From Haliea alexandrii (GTDB taxonomy: Bacteria; Pseudomonadota; Gammaproteobacteria; Pseudomonadales; Halieaceae), in the NCBI RefSeq assembly GCF_003719295.1, contig NZ_RFLW01000003.1, positions 186,001-250,000 on the forward strand: a stretch of 64,000 nucleotides of DNA, in the 5' to 3' direction. The notes under the pieces are model-generated. The model saw only the letters and a program-made list of their open reading frames with translations, ran no database searches and was not told where the DNA came from. Of this stretch, positions 7,891-17,028 are shown piece by piece (position 1 is the first letter of the stretch; every line of letters begins with the position of its first letter). Made by a program: the position numbers and the translations under genes.

Positions 7891-9519
7891 ATGAGCACCC
7901 AGCAGCAACCTGATTTCGACGCCATTGCGGTTGGTGCCGGCTTTGCCGGTCTCGCACTGATTCACTATCTGCGGGAGGCAGGCCTCTCCATTCGCGTCTT
8001 TGATCGCGCCTCCGACATTGGCGGCACCTGGACCTGGAACCGCTATCCCGGCGCCATGACCGACAGCGAAAGCTATTACTACTGTCTCACGTTTTCCAAG
8101 GAGCTACTGCAGGAGTGGTCGTGGACGCGCCGCTACCCCGACTGGAAGGAAACACACGATTACATGCGCTTCGTGGCGGACAAGTGTGACATGTGGCCAA
8201 ACATCCAGCTCAACACCGAAATCGTCGAAGCCGCCTACCAGAAAGACAGCGGCCTCTGGCAAGTGACCACCGGCAGCGGAGACACTTTCACCTGCAAGTA
8301 CTTCATCAGCGGGATGGGCATGATTTCCGAACCCGTGATTCCAAAAATCAAGGGTATGGACAGCTTCAAGGGCCCGCTTTTCCACTCTTCACGCTGGCCT
8401 GAAGGGCTCGATTATGCCGGTAAGCGCGTGGGCATCATCGGCGCCGGTGCTACCACGGTGCAGATGCTCCCGGTCATGGCGCAAACCGCGAAGAGCGTAA
8501 CCGTGTTCCACCGCACACCCAACTTCATTCTTCCGGCCATGCAACGCCCGATGACCCCGGAGTGGGAGAAGGAGATCAAGGACAACTACGATGAAATAGT
8601 GGCCAAGTGCCGCAACCACATTTTCGGTATGGCTTTCGACACCGCAGAGGGTCGCCTGGCCGTGGAAACCTCCGCAGAAGAGCGTGAGCGGATATTCGAG
8701 GAAAAGTGGACCGGCAGCTTCCGCTGGGTATTCGAAACCTTCGAGGACCTGCTGGGCAGTGCAGACGCCAACCTGTGGGCCTCCGAATTCATCATCAAGA
8801 AGATGCGGGAACGCATAGAAGACCCGGAAGTTGCCGATATCCTGGTGCCGAAACCTGGCGAATACCCGCTGTTTGCCAAGCGCCCTCCGCTGGACCATGG
8901 CTACCTCGAAGCTTACAGCCGCGACAACGTGCACCTGGTCGATATTGCCGAGCGCGAACCTATCGTCGAAATCACGGAAACCGGTATCACGACAAGTCAG
9001 GGTCACCACGAGTTCGACATCATTGTGCTGGCCACGGGCTTCAAGGCCTATACCGGTGCGCTGGAAGCCTTCCCCATCCGCGGCGAGAGCGGCCAGACCC
9101 TGCGTGAGAAGTGGCAGAAGGTATCAAAATCGATCATGGGCGTGTGCGTCGCTGACTTCCCCAACATGTTTGTGGTCACCGGGCCCCAGGCGCCGTTTGC
9201 CAACCTGCCCACCTCTATCGAGCAGAACGCCATCTGGATCAAGGACTGCATCGAGAAAATGGAGAAGGACGGCTACGACGTCTTTGAGCCCCGTGCCGAC
9301 GCCGAGGATGCCTGGACCGCGCACACCGCGGAAGTCCACGAGCAGACCCTGATGGCCCAGGGCGACAAGGTCAACTCCTGGATGATGGGCGCCAACCTGG
9401 AGGACAAGGCTCCGCGGGTGCTGATCTACTTCGGTGGTGCCAACGTCTACTACGACAAGATGCGTGAGTCCGTCGACGCCGGCTTCCCGGAACTGGAGTT
9501 CCGCAAGCGCGTTGCCTGA
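7891..9519 (+). CDS. Baeyer-Villiger monooxygenase (type I, NADPH, FAD)
   Basis: A 542-residue flavoprotein that converts ketones to esters or lactones. GAGFAGL near residue 16 binds FAD, and GIIGAGATTVQ near 180 binds NADPH. Between them is the exact type I fingerprint FxGxxxHxxxWP: F159, G161, H165, W169, P170. ATGFKAYTGA near 385 is the second hinge motif. Length and order fit the cyclohexanone/phenylacetone monooxygenase branch. The ATG at 7891 is preceded by TGAGGA; an open frame extends 26 codons further upstream but carries no conserved sequence. It is monocistronic, between its own promoter and a strong terminator. Substrate (cyclic, aryl or steroid ketone) is not determinable. Confidence 0.94.
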   Translation: MSTQQQPDFDAIAVGAGFAGLALIHYLREAGLSIRVFDRASDIGGTWTWNRYPGAMTDSESYYYCLTFSKELLQEWSWTRRYPDWKETHDYMRFVADKCDMWPNIQLNTEIVEAAYQKDSGLWQVTTGSGDTFTCKYFISGMGMISEPVIPKIKGMDSFKGPLFHSSRWPEGLDYAGKRVGIIGAGATTVQMLPVMAQTAKSVTVFHRTPNFILPAMQRPMTPEWEKEIKDNYDEIVAKCRNHIFGMAFDTAEGRLAVETSAEERERIFEEKWTGSFRWVFETFEDLLGSADANLWASEFIIKKMRERIEDPEVADILVPKPGEYPLFAKRPPLDHGYLEAYSRDNVHLVDIAEREPIVEITETGITTSQGHHEFDIIVLATGFKAYTGALEAFPIRGESGQTLREKWQKVSKSIMGVCVADFPNMFVVTGPQAPFANLPTSIEQNAIWIKDCIEKMEKDGYDVFEPRADAEDAWTAHTAEVHEQTLMAQGDKVNSWMMGANLEDKAPRVLIYFGGANVYYDKMRESVDAGFPELEFRKRVA

Positions 9520-9580
9520 TACCTGAACCGGCGGGCCGCGTGCCCGCCCTCGCCTTCTGCGCATCCTTCGCGCCGCCTCG

Positions 9581-9605
9581 ACCCCCGCCTGCCGCGGGGG
9601 TTTTT
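9581..9605 (+). terminator. Rho-independent terminator after the BVMO gene
   Basis: A perfect 8-bp stem ACCCCCGC/GCGGGGGT with a 5-nt loop runs directly into TTTTT (9601-9605), a textbook intrinsic terminator 62 bp after the monooxygenase stop. Confidence 0.9.
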
Positions 9606-9929
9606 CGTTGACCCTGAGCCGCTTCGGGGCCGATCCGGCCTTGGCCAGCCGCATTTTTCTCACCACCTTTAGCGATGTGCTCGGCATGGCCTGATGCTGT
9701 TTCTCGCAACACTGCTGTTGATGTAGCAAGTCATCAAAATAAAATTCGCCGATGGAATTCGACTTGCAGCGAGCGCGCCCACGCGCCATGATCGGTCCGG
9801 TAAATGAGCCACTGCACCACCATGGAGGGATGGCAGGCTAAACCAGGGGGAGCCTCCGGCATCGTGCACGTAGCAACGTAGACGGCGCCGTACTGGGATA
9901 AAAATCAACCCGATTAATCTGCGAACGTA
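9606..9929. other. Intergenic stretch before the HD-GYP gene
   Basis: No convincing gene. It contains the dyad ACGGCGCCGT (9882-9891) and a weak stem AGGCT/AGCCT in the 70 bases before it. A cyclic-di-GMP riboswitch was considered because of the downstream gene but the consensus is not met. Confidence 0.5.
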
Positions 9930-11162
9930 ATGATAGAAGTCGTTAAAGTAATGGTTGCCGACCTGAAGCCGGGCATGTACGTCTCGGGCCTTGATCGGCC
10001 ATGGCTGGAAACCCCGTTTATCCTGCAGGGCTTTCGCATCACCTCGGAAGAGGACATTCGAGGGCTGCGACGCCACTGTCAGTACGTCTTCGTCGACATC
10101 GAAAAAAGCCGACACATCGACTACGCCCTGCAGCGCAAACGGCGCGTGCAGCGGCCGCGCCTCTCGCGGGAGGCCATGTTTCCCACGCGGCGCCTGGTCA
10201 ACTACACGGATAGCGCCGAGTGGGCAGAGGAATACCCGCGCGCGGAGGATGCCGTACAGCAGCTTTCACAAGGGCTGGAGGAGGTGTTCCAGAACGCGCG
10301 TGATGGTGCCGCAGTCGATGTGGTGCGCGTAAAGCGCTCCGTTGAGCCGATGATCGACAGTATCTCGCGCAATCCGGACGCCTGCATCTGGCTGGCCCGT
10401 CTCAAAGAACAGGACAAGTACACCTACCAGCACTCTCTCGGCGCGTCCATCTGGGGCGTAGCGCTGGGTCGCCAGTTGGGCCTGCCGCGCTCCGACCTGC
10501 GCTCGCTGGCTATAGGGGGCCTGCTGTTCGACGTTGGCAAACTGCGTGTGGACCCGGCGCTGTTACACAGCGACCACGTACTCAATAATGAGGAGCTCAA
10601 CGCGCTGCGCGAGCACGTGCGCCATGGCGTGGATATGATGGCCGAAACCGGCCTCATGAATACGGACGTGTTGGCCATGGTGGCGCATCATCATGAACGC
10701 CACAATGGTTCCGGCTACCCGCAAGGCCTTGCCGGCGACGACATTCCGATATTCGCCCGCATCGCAGGCATCGTGGATTGCTACGATGCGATCACCAGTC
10801 ATCGCAGCTACGCCCGCGCAACGTCCCCTTCCGCCGCTATCAAGATGCTGTACGACGTGAAGGACATCGATTTCCAGGCGGAATTGGTAGAAGAGTTTAT
10901 CCAGGCGGTTGGCATCTATCCCGCCGGCACACTCATCGAGCTAAGCTCCGGTGAAGTGGCTGTCGTGGTTGCTGAGTACCGCACCCGCCGCTTGCGCCCG
11001 CGCATCATGGTGGTGCTGGATGCCGACAAGCAACCCCTGAACAGCATACGCATGGTGGACCTGCTGCATGAAACCGAAGATAGCCGCGGGCAACCCCTGG
11101 ATATTGTCAACAGCCTGGAGCCTGGCGCGTATGGCATCGACATGAACAGCATTCACCTCTAG
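9930..11162 (+). CDS. HD-GYP domain protein with substituted HD motif (DUF3391 N-terminus)
   Basis: A 410-residue cytoplasmic protein of the HD-GYP class, which hydrolyses cyclic-di-GMP. The first ~120 residues match the DUF3391 region that often precedes such domains ([16 protein letters not shown]). The HD-GYP domain spans about 145-330: QHS at 163-165, then LLFDVGK where the active-site HD is Phe200-Asp201 instead of His-Asp, REHVRHG near 231, and [12 protein letters not shown] at 253-264 with GYP intact. Loss of the metal-ligand His suggests weakened or absent catalysis, or a changed metal site. The next gene, an EAL protein, starts 10 bp later, so the pair is one operon. Confidence 0.88.
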   Translation: MIEVVKVMVADLKPGMYVSGLDRPWLETPFILQGFRITSEEDIRGLRRHCQYVFVDIEKSRHIDYALQRKRRVQRPRLSREAMFPTRRLVNYTDSAEWAEEYPRAEDAVQQLSQGLEEVFQNARDGAAVDVVRVKRSVEPMIDSISRNPDACIWLARLKEQDKYTYQHSLGASIWGVALGRQLGLPRSDLRSLAIGGLLFDVGKLRVDPALLHSDHVLNNEELNALREHVRHGVDMMAETGLMNTDVLAMVAHHHERHNGSGYPQGLAGDDIPIFARIAGIVDCYDAITSHRSYARATSPSAAIKMLYDVKDIDFQAELVEEFIQAVGIYPAGTLIELSSGEVAVVVAEYRTRRLRPRIMVVLDADKQPLNSIRMVDLLHETEDSRGQPLDIVNSLEPGAYGIDMNSIHL

Positions 11163-11172
11163 CGGGCCTGTT

Positions 11173-12459
11173 GTGACATCTACGCCACCTGTCGTTGAGA
11201 GACACGTGTTCGTCGCCGCATTGGACGCGGCGATTGCGCTGTCCGGTGAGCACGGGGAAAACGCCGGGCTGCTGCTCGTGGACCTTAGCAACCTGCGCGT
11301 TATCAACCACCGCCACGGCTATGTCATTGGCGACCATCTCCTGCTGGAGGCCTACACACAGTTGCAGGGCCTCAGCAAACTGCCCGACAACGTCTACCGG
11401 ATATCCAACAAGACCTACGCCTTCCTGCTGCCCCGACTTGCAAACCCGGCCTTTATCGCCCTGGCGGTGAACCGTGTGCAGCGCACGCTTGAGGAGTCGC
11501 TCAATATCGACGATGACATCCTGCCGGTAGAATTGCGCCTGGGCCTCGCAGTTACCCGAGCGACAGCACAAGGTGCGCTCGCGATGCTGGCGCGTGCCGA
11601 GAACAGCCTGGCACAGACACGTCAGGGCAAGTTGCTGCAAATTGACGAAGCGATTCAGGAGCCCATCGCAAACCAGACAAGCATGCCCCTGGAGCAACGC
11701 TTTGCAGAGGCGCTTTACGACAACGCCTTTGAGTTGTATTTCCAGCCCAAGATAGACCTGCGCAGCGGCAAGGTCTTCGGCGCCGAGGCACTGATCCGCT
11801 GGCAGCTTCCCGACCACGGTTTCGTACCACCGGAGGAGCTGGTCGCGCTGGCCTATGCGTCCGGGCGCAGCTACGAACTGACCCGCTGGGTGGTGAACCG
11901 CGCCCTGCGCTACCAACGTGAGTGGCGGAATGATTTTTCGCTTCCACTGGCCATCAACCTGTCCGCGGACCTCGTCAGCAACCCCGACCTGCCCAACATG
12001 ATGCAGAGTGCACTCGCCATCTGGGGGGCGGACCCTGCCACGATCACGGTGGAAATCACCGAGGGCGCCGTGATCGAAGACAAGGAAGCAGGGTTCGACA
12101 ACCTGGCACAGCTGCGAGAGCTCGGCCTCGGGCTGTCGATTGACGACTTCGGCACCGGCTTTTCATCGCTATCGTATTTCAAGGAAATTCCGGCGACCGA
12201 AATCAAAATTGACCGCTCCTTTGTCATACGCCTGTTGGAAGATACCCAGGATCAGAACCTGGTACGGATCATTATTGATATTGGTCATCTCTTCGGCCTC
12301 GATGTGGTTGCAGAAGGCGTGGAAGACGAAGCGACACTGGAGATGCTGCGTGCGCTCGGCTGCGATATTGTGCAAGGGTATTTATATGCACGCCCGATGC
12401 CAGAGGCAGAGCTCAGGGTCTGGCTCAAAGGGCGTGAAATCCTCTCCGGGAATCCCTAG
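11173..12459 (+). CDS. EAL cyclic-di-GMP phosphodiesterase with degenerate GGDEF domain
   Basis: A 428-residue cytoplasmic GGDEF-EAL protein. The GGDEF half (about 1-170) has SNKTY at residues 78-82 where the signature belongs, so it cannot make cyclic-di-GMP. The EAL half retains the catalytic set: EAL 205-207 in AEALIRW, the Asn of INLSA, the Glu of VEITE, the DDFGTG loop, the Lys of IKIDRSF, the Glu of AEGVED and the Gln of VQGYLYARP. It is therefore predicted to degrade cyclic-di-GMP to pGpG. The start is GTG 11173, ten bases after the HD-GYP-like gene. No transmembrane or sensory domain is present, so the upstream partner may be its regulator. Confidence 0.92.
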   Translation: MTSTPPVVERHVFVAALDAAIALSGEHGENAGLLLVDLSNLRVINHRHGYVIGDHLLLEAYTQLQGLSKLPDNVYRISNKTYAFLLPRLANPAFIALAVNRVQRTLEESLNIDDDILPVELRLGLAVTRATAQGALAMLARAENSLAQTRQGKLLQIDEAIQEPIANQTSMPLEQRFAEALYDNAFELYFQPKIDLRSGKVFGAEALIRWQLPDHGFVPPEELVALAYASGRSYELTRWVVNRALRYQREWRNDFSLPLAINLSADLVSNPDLPNMMQSALAIWGADPATITVEITEGAVIEDKEAGFDNLAQLRELGLGLSIDDFGTGFSSLSYFKEIPATEIKIDRSFVIRLLEDTQDQNLVRIIIDIGHLFGLDVVAEGVEDEATLEMLRALGCDIVQGYLYARPMPEAELRVWLKGREILSGNP

Positions 12460-12556
12460 GCCGGCCACTTTCACAGCACTGGTACATTTCTGCCGGTAGC
12501 GATTTCCGCTAGACTGGACACCTGTTCTTATCGTTGGGCCGTGGAGGCCGTGCACC

Positions 12557-13471
12557 ATGGCCGGAAGCAGCCTGCTCGCGCTGATCGATGACATCGCCAC
12601 GATCCTGGACGATGTTTCCCTGATGACCAAAACGGCGACCAAAAAGACCGCCGGGGTGCTGGGAGACGACCTCGCGCTGAATGCGCAACAGGTGGCCGGT
12701 GTTCGCCCCGCACGTGAATTGCCCGTGGTGTGGGCCGTGGCCAAGGGATCACTGCTCAACAAGACCATTCTCGTGCCTGCCGCAGTGGCAATCAGCTATT
12801 TCGCGCCGTGGCTGATTACGCCGCTACTGATGCTCGGCGGTGCATTCCTCTGTTTAGAGGGCTTTGAAAAAATTGCGCACCGCTTTCTGCACCGCAATGA
12901 GCAAGAGGCGCACGCGCAAGCCCTGCGCGCCGCCCTGAAAGATCCGCAGGTTGACTTGCGCGCGGTTGAACAAAAGAAGATCAAAGGCGCGATTCGCACC
13001 GACTTCATTCTGTCCGCAGAAATCATTGCGATTACCCTGGGAACGGTCGCTGCCGAGGCCATCGGCATGCAATTCCTGGTGCTCTCTGTCGTCGCCATCA
13101 TGATAACGGTTGGTGTATACGGGCTTGTAGCCGGCATCGTCAAACTGGATGACGGCGGCCTGTATTTAAGTGGACGCGAGAGCGCGCTGGCGCAAAAAGC
13201 CGGCCTCGGCATTCTCTGGCTCGCACCTCACCTGATGCGCACACTCTCGGTACTCGGCACCATCGCCATGTTCCTGGTTGGCGGCGGCATTCTCACGCAC
13301 GGGCTGCCGCCGGTGCACGCCGCCATCATGGCGTACACAGAGGGCTTTACCGGTGCTGCTCAGGTGCTTGCAGGCACCCTGGCTGACGGTTGCTTCGGCC
13401 TGCTTGCCGGCGCCGTGCTGGTAGCGACGATCACCCCCTTGCAGGCTCTGTGGACGAAATTGTTCCGTTGA
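12557..13471 (+). CDS. DUF808 family inner-membrane protein (YedI-like)
   Basis: A 304-residue integral membrane protein of the DUF808 family, the relative of E. coli YedI, function unknown. It begins with the family's conserved MAGSSLLALIDDIATILDDV, which precedes the first membrane segment at about residues 70-95. Four or five further hydrophobic helices follow (about 150-200, 225-260, 285-300). A polar stretch with EKIAHRFLH and KIKGAIRTDFILSAEI is typical. The start is clear, with GGAGG upstream of the ATG. It is followed by the EamA transporter gene 46 bp later on the same strand; no functional link is known. Confidence 0.88.
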   Translation: MAGSSLLALIDDIATILDDVSLMTKTATKKTAGVLGDDLALNAQQVAGVRPARELPVVWAVAKGSLLNKTILVPAAVAISYFAPWLITPLLMLGGAFLCLEGFEKIAHRFLHRNEQEAHAQALRAALKDPQVDLRAVEQKKIKGAIRTDFILSAEIIAITLGTVAAEAIGMQFLVLSVVAIMITVGVYGLVAGIVKLDDGGLYLSGRESALAQKAGLGILWLAPHLMRTLSVLGTIAMFLVGGGILTHGLPPVHAAIMAYTEGFTGAAQVLAGTLADGCFGLLAGAVLVATITPLQALWTKLFR

Positions 13472-13517
13472 ACGCTCAGACCTGCTTCTTTCCCATGACT
13501 TGGGTAACGATCTCTGC

Positions 13518-14390
13518 ATGAATACGCGATTTGCCGCACTGGTACTTTTCTTCAGCTCAGCTGGGTGGGGCCTGACCTGGCTGCCAATCAAGGCACTCAG
13601 CGACCAGGGCCTGGACGGCTTGCACCTGGTGTTCATCGCATTCGGTGCAGGTGCCCTGCTGTTGCTGCCATGGCTCTATCGGCAACGCCGTCAATGGCAA
13701 CACAAGTTGCAACTGATGGCACTGGTTGCACTGGCCGGCGGCTTTGCCAATGCCTCTTTCCAGACGGCCATCTATCACGGCGACGTTATCCGCGTGATGA
13801 TTCTCTTCTATTTGTTACCGGTGTGGAGTGTTCTGGGCGGACGTCTGTTCCTCGGTGAGCGAGTGGATGCCGTGCGCCTGCTCGCCGTTGTGCTGTGTTT
13901 GTCCGGCGCATTCATCATACTGGATGTCGCGCATACCTCATGGAGCGGCGTCACCTGGATCGACCTGCTCGCGCTGGGCTCCGGCATGGGGCTTGCCGCC
14001 ACCAACATCCTGTTTCGCTTCACCCAGGACATACCGGTGATGAGCAAGGTCGCCGCCATGTTCATCGGCTGTACCGCCATGATCGGCATTTCTTCCCTGT
14101 TTGTTGTGTCCGCGGCCAGCCTGCCATTACCTCAGGCAGCGCTCTGGGCGGTAGTCTATGGCGGCCTCTGGCTGACGCTGATTACCATCGGGACGCAGTG
14201 GGGCGTCACTCAAATGGATGCCGGGCGATCTTCCATTATCATCGTTGCCGAGCTCGTGGTCGCGGTGGCATCCACTGCAATCATCATGCAAACACAACTA
14301 CAGTTGTTTGAAATCGTTGGTGGCGTCATGGTGCTGGTAGCCGCCATGCTGGAGGGATCGCGCAGCGAGGAACCAGTGCCGACCGTCTAG
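13518..14390 (+). CDS. EamA/DMT-family transporter
   Basis: A 290-residue inner-membrane protein with ten hydrophobic segments arranged as two EamA repeats, the drug/metabolite transporter fold (RhaT/YdcZ/YddG type). The first repeat opens with FFSSAGWGLTWLPIKAL; the second starts near residue 150 (IDLLALGSGMGLAATNILFRF). Such proteins usually export amino acids, nucleosides or toxic metabolites; the substrate cannot be assigned. ATG 13518 is preferred over a TTG six codons upstream. It converges on the periplasmic binding protein gene, with a hairpin overlapping the stop codon. Confidence 0.85.
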   Translation: MNTRFAALVLFFSSAGWGLTWLPIKALSDQGLDGLHLVFIAFGAGALLLLPWLYRQRRQWQHKLQLMALVALAGGFANASFQTAIYHGDVIRVMILFYLLPVWSVLGGRLFLGERVDAVRLLAVVLCLSGAFIILDVAHTSWSGVTWIDLLALGSGMGLAATNILFRFTQDIPVMSKVAAMFIGCTAMIGISSLFVVSAASLPLPQAALWAVVYGGLWLTLITIGTQWGVTQMDAGRSSIIIVAELVVAVASTAIIMQTQLQLFEIVGGVMVLVAAMLEGSRSEEPVPTV

Positions 14391-14401
14391 CCGGCACTGG
14401 T
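14372..14401. terminator. Hairpin between convergent genes, overlapping a stop codon
   Basis: A perfect 10-bp stem ACCAGTGCCG/CGGCACTGGT with a 10-nt loop that includes the TAG stop of the EamA gene. It lies between convergent transcription units; there is no T tract. Confidence 0.5.
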
Positions 14402-14411
14402 GCGTACGACT

Positions 14412-15485
14412 CTACAGCGTATCCTCCGCCGCCATGCGTACAAACTGGTGGTCAAAACGCATCTTCACATTAGCCTCGTTGCCCCAGATAGAACCGTCCG
14501 GCAATTCAATGCCAATTACATCGGGGGACGCCGCGCCCGCACCCAGCAAACCGTGCTTGAAGGTGAACTGCGTCACGAAGTCCATGGTCTCACGCACGCG
14601 CGTCGTGGTCAGGTAGTCCAGCTTGTCCTGCGGTGTCTTGAACATGTGGGTGGCGGCCAACTGCATCTCATACCCTTCAAGGTCCGTGCCCGAATTCTCG
14701 CCCATATAGGTTTTCGCGGCGATTGCTTGGGGTGTATCACCCAGCATGATCGCCACGGTCTCGAACCAGGCGCCGGTGACGGCCTTACCGAGTTCAGGGT
14801 ATTTCTTCAGTGTTTCCGAATTGACACCCATGACGTCAAGGATCTCACCGGGAATCTGGCTGGAATCAAACACCTTTACCGCATTGGGTTCCTGCATGGC
14901 CATGTGTAGCTGCGGGTTCCAGAGAGTAACAGCCTGCACCTCGCTGTTCTTGAACGTGGTGGCGATATCGGCGTCCGATGTGTTGATCAGCGTGACGTCG
15001 CGCTCGCTGAGACCAGCCATCTCCAGAGCGCGAGCAAGGGCGTAGTGGGATACGGAGAGTTCCAGTAAATAAACCTCCATACCCTTGATGTCCTGCATGC
15101 TGTCGCGCCCCTTAAGCACAACCGCATCATTGCCGTTGGAAAAATCGCCCGTAATCAACGCCGTGGTATCAATGCCGGAAGCAGAAGGGATTGTCAGCAT
15201 GTCCATGTTGGTCATGGTTGCGCCGTCGAACTCACCTACCGTGTACATGTTGATGGCCTCGATATAGTCATTGATCTGCACGAGATCCACTTCAATACCG
15301 TACTTCTTTGCCCACTTGTCCATGATGCCGGCCTCGTCCATATAGGCCCAGGGCATGAACCCTACGTAGATCGACCACGCGAGGGAAAACTGTGTGCGTC
15401 GCTCCTCGGCTTGTGCCCATCCTGCCGTGAGGCAGAGCGTGGCCGTTAACAGCGGTACAGCGATTGAGCGATAGATTCGTTTCAT
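14412..15485 (-). CDS. Periplasmic substrate-binding protein, urea-carboxylase-region (NMT1/SsuA-like) type
   Basis: A 357-residue periplasmic binding protein with a clear signal peptide (MKRIYRSIAVPLLTATL, cleaved after WAQA). It closely resembles the NMT1-like binding proteins found beside urea carboxylase, many of which are now known as guanidine carboxylases: AWSIYVGFMPW, INDYIEAINMYTVG, GATMTNMDMLTIP, ALITGDFSNGNDAVVLKG and FDSSQIPGEILD are the resemblances. That assignment is from memory of the family. The start at 15485 is set by AGGAG 7 bp upstream. It is the last gene of a four-gene operon, and no matching permease, ATPase or carboxylase is in the window, so either the partners are elsewhere or it has been recruited to another system. 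Confidence 0.85.
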   Translation of the reverse strand: MKRIYRSIAVPLLTATLCLTAGWAQAEERRTQFSLAWSIYVGFMPWAYMDEAGIMDKWAKKYGIEVDLVQINDYIEAINMYTVGEFDGATMTNMDMLTIPSASGIDTTALITGDFSNGNDAVVLKGRDSMQDIKGMEVYLLELSVSHYALARALEMAGLSERDVTLINTSDADIATTFKNSEVQAVTLWNPQLHMAMQEPNAVKVFDSSQIPGEILDVMGVNSETLKKYPELGKAVTGAWFETVAIMLGDTPQAIAAKTYMGENSGTDLEGYEMQLAATHMFKTPQDKLDYLTTTRVRETMDFVTQFTFKHGLLGAGAASPDVIGIELPDGSIWGNEANVKMRFDHQFVRMAAEDTL

Positions 15486-15520
15486 GGTCGATCTCCTGGA
15501 GGGGATGTGTACAACAAAAA

Positions 15521-16090
15521 TCAAGCGCCGCTGGCAGACGGAAATGCCACCATGCGGGTGCTCGCGTAGTAATTGGGTATGCCGGCCTCTGCCCAGGCAT
15601 CAAACGCGATAAACCTCCCGGGCCACGCCACCGCACGGAACGGCCAGTCCCGGGCTACCCAGGCAACCACCTCATCCTCAATCCGGGAGGCCTCATCTGC
15701 AGGCAGGGTTGCGTGTGTCCAGAGGTAGGCTTCTGCATCGTGATCCTGGCTCGCCGTCGGATACAGATACAGGCAGCCCAGGCAGTCGCTGTAATCGTGG
15801 GTGAGGAGGTGATAAGCAAACGAACGTTGCGCCAAAAATTCTTGCTCATGCCAGATAAGGTCGGCACGATCCTCTTCCAGGCGCATGGTTTCTGCCGGCC
15901 AGCTGTCTGCGGGGCCAAAAAGATGCTGTATGTGACGTCGGCTGGCCATAACCGCGGCATAGTCCAGCGTCACCCACTCCGGTCCTGCCGGCACCAGCAT
16001 CGCCTGGGTGCCTCTCCAGCACTCAGGGGGCCTGTAGGCTGCCAACGCCAATGGCAAAAAACCCCCGGCGCGTGTGCTGTAGCCGGTCAT
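15521..16090 (-). CDS. GNAT-like N-acetyltransferase family protein
   Basis: A 189-residue protein resembling a widespread group annotated as GNAT acetyltransferases: ASRRHIQHLFGPADSWP, WHEQEFLAQRSFAYHLL, LGCLYLYP and EDEVVAWVARDWPF recur in that group. The acetyl-CoA loop (Q/RxxGxG/A) is not obvious, so activity is uncertain. ATG 16090 overlaps the stop of the preceding gene by 4 bp (ATGA); a longer frame to 16141 would run into the upstream gene and has no support. The binding protein follows after about 35 bp. Its place between an oxygenase and a nitrogen-compound binding protein suggests it modifies an amine or guanidine compound, which is inference only. Confidence 0.65.
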   Translation of the reverse strand: MTGYSTRAGGFLPLALAAYRPPECWRGTQAMLVPAGPEWVTLDYAAVMASRRHIQHLFGPADSWPAETMRLEEDRADLIWHEQEFLAQRSFAYHLLTHDYSDCLGCLYLYPTASQDHDAEAYLWTHATLPADEASRIEDEVVAWVARDWPFRAVAWPGRFIAFDAWAEAGIPNYYASTRMVAFPSASGA

Positions 16091-17028
16091 ACGAGAACCT
16101 CCGCATAGCGCCGGAGGGTGGCTGACTCGCGCGCAAACCAATTCTCGGATGCCTGATTTGCAGGGGTTTTGATGGAAAAGCTGCGCTGTGATTCAATCAC
16201 ATCAACCGCGTAACGTCGCAGGCACCGCCGTCCATTGTGGTAAAACTCATGCTCAAGCTCGTCACTGCCCTGCACCCAGGAAAACTCTCCGGGTTCCAGA
16301 AGTGGCTGCCCTCTGCGCTCGGGGATTGTGCTGTGAACCACCGTGTAGCCATCGGCGACAGAACCGGCAGCAACCGAGGTCTCGAAATCGAGTAGTGCGC
16401 GCAGCGTCTTCGTATCACCCACCGCATTTGCCGCCAGCTCCTGCAACGTTGCCGCGCCTGCGGTAACACCGGCTGACCGACCCAACACCTGTGCCGCATG
16501 GTCGCCGCAAATGATCAATCCGCCGCCACGCGGTGACCACTGGCCACTATTCTCGTCGTATTCCTGCAACAGCTGCAAACCCAAAAGTGGCCCGGGTGCC
16601 GACGGCTGCAGCCGCCAGTCTTCAACATAGGCGCCGCTGGGAGCAAACTCGATCATGCAGTTGCCGATTCTTTTCAACTGAGCGGGTTCGGGCCAACGAT
16701 CAGTCACCTGCAATGAGTCTCCAGGGTGCCACACCATCGCTTCACCGCTCCATGCACAGGATGCCAGCCAGCCCTCGTAGCCTGCTCGGCCAACGATTTC
16801 GAGCTCGTTGTACTCATTTAAAGGTGCGGCACGCACTTGATCTTCCAACCGCGGCAGACGCAAGTCGATGGTGAAGTTCCGACTCTGAAACCAGTACACA
16901 ATGGTTTGCTCGTCCGACTGTCCGTTGGCAAAGCTGATGCAGCGTCGGCGGAAGCAGCCCAACATCCAGTCCGGTACGCCGCCGGCGGGTTCCCGCGGGT
17001 ATTTTTCAAGCAACTCTGCCAGCGTCAT
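16087..17028 (-). CDS. Uncharacterised protein, paralogue of the protein at 47333-48070
   Basis: A 313-residue soluble protein whose function I do not know. By eye it aligns along its length with the 245-residue protein encoded at 47333-48070. Shared landmarks in the same order are YWFQSRNFTIDLRLP / YWLQTGDWHADLSIG, a G-Y/F-x-G turn after an 'L/E-I-V/W-L' strand, NCMIEFAPSGAYVEDWRL / GRMRFEGDIVHERGVL, a short 'GLIICGDHA / TVLLVQGSYF' strand, and LLDFETSVAAG / FVDFELSLGCI followed by HSTIP/HSTLP. The pattern suggests a beta-rich, lipocalin-like barrel. It carries a C-terminal extension of ~70 residues that the other copy lacks. It overlaps both neighbours by 4 bp within the oxygenase operon. 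Confidence 0.7.
   Translation of the reverse strand: MTLAELLEKYPREPAGGVPDWMLGCFRRRCISFANGQSDEQTIVYWFQSRNFTIDLRLPRLEDQVRAAPLNEYNELEIVGRAGYEGWLASCAWSGEAMVWHPGDSLQVTDRWPEPAQLKRIGNCMIEFAPSGAYVEDWRLQPSAPGPLLGLQLLQEYDENSGQWSPRGGGLIICGDHAAQVLGRSAGVTAGAATLQELAANAVGDTKTLRALLDFETSVAAGSVADGYTVVHSTIPERRGQPLLEPGEFSWVQGSDELEHEFYHNGRRCLRRYAVDVIESQRSFSIKTPANQASENWFARESATLRRYAEVLV

Noticed and set aside
9815-9900. Possible cyclic-di-GMP riboswitch before the HD-GYP gene
   Set aside because: AGCCTCCGGC and a GGC...AAACC stretch recall GEMM-I, but the GACGCAAAGCC core and the GNRA-receptor pairing are missing and the stems do not form in the right order.
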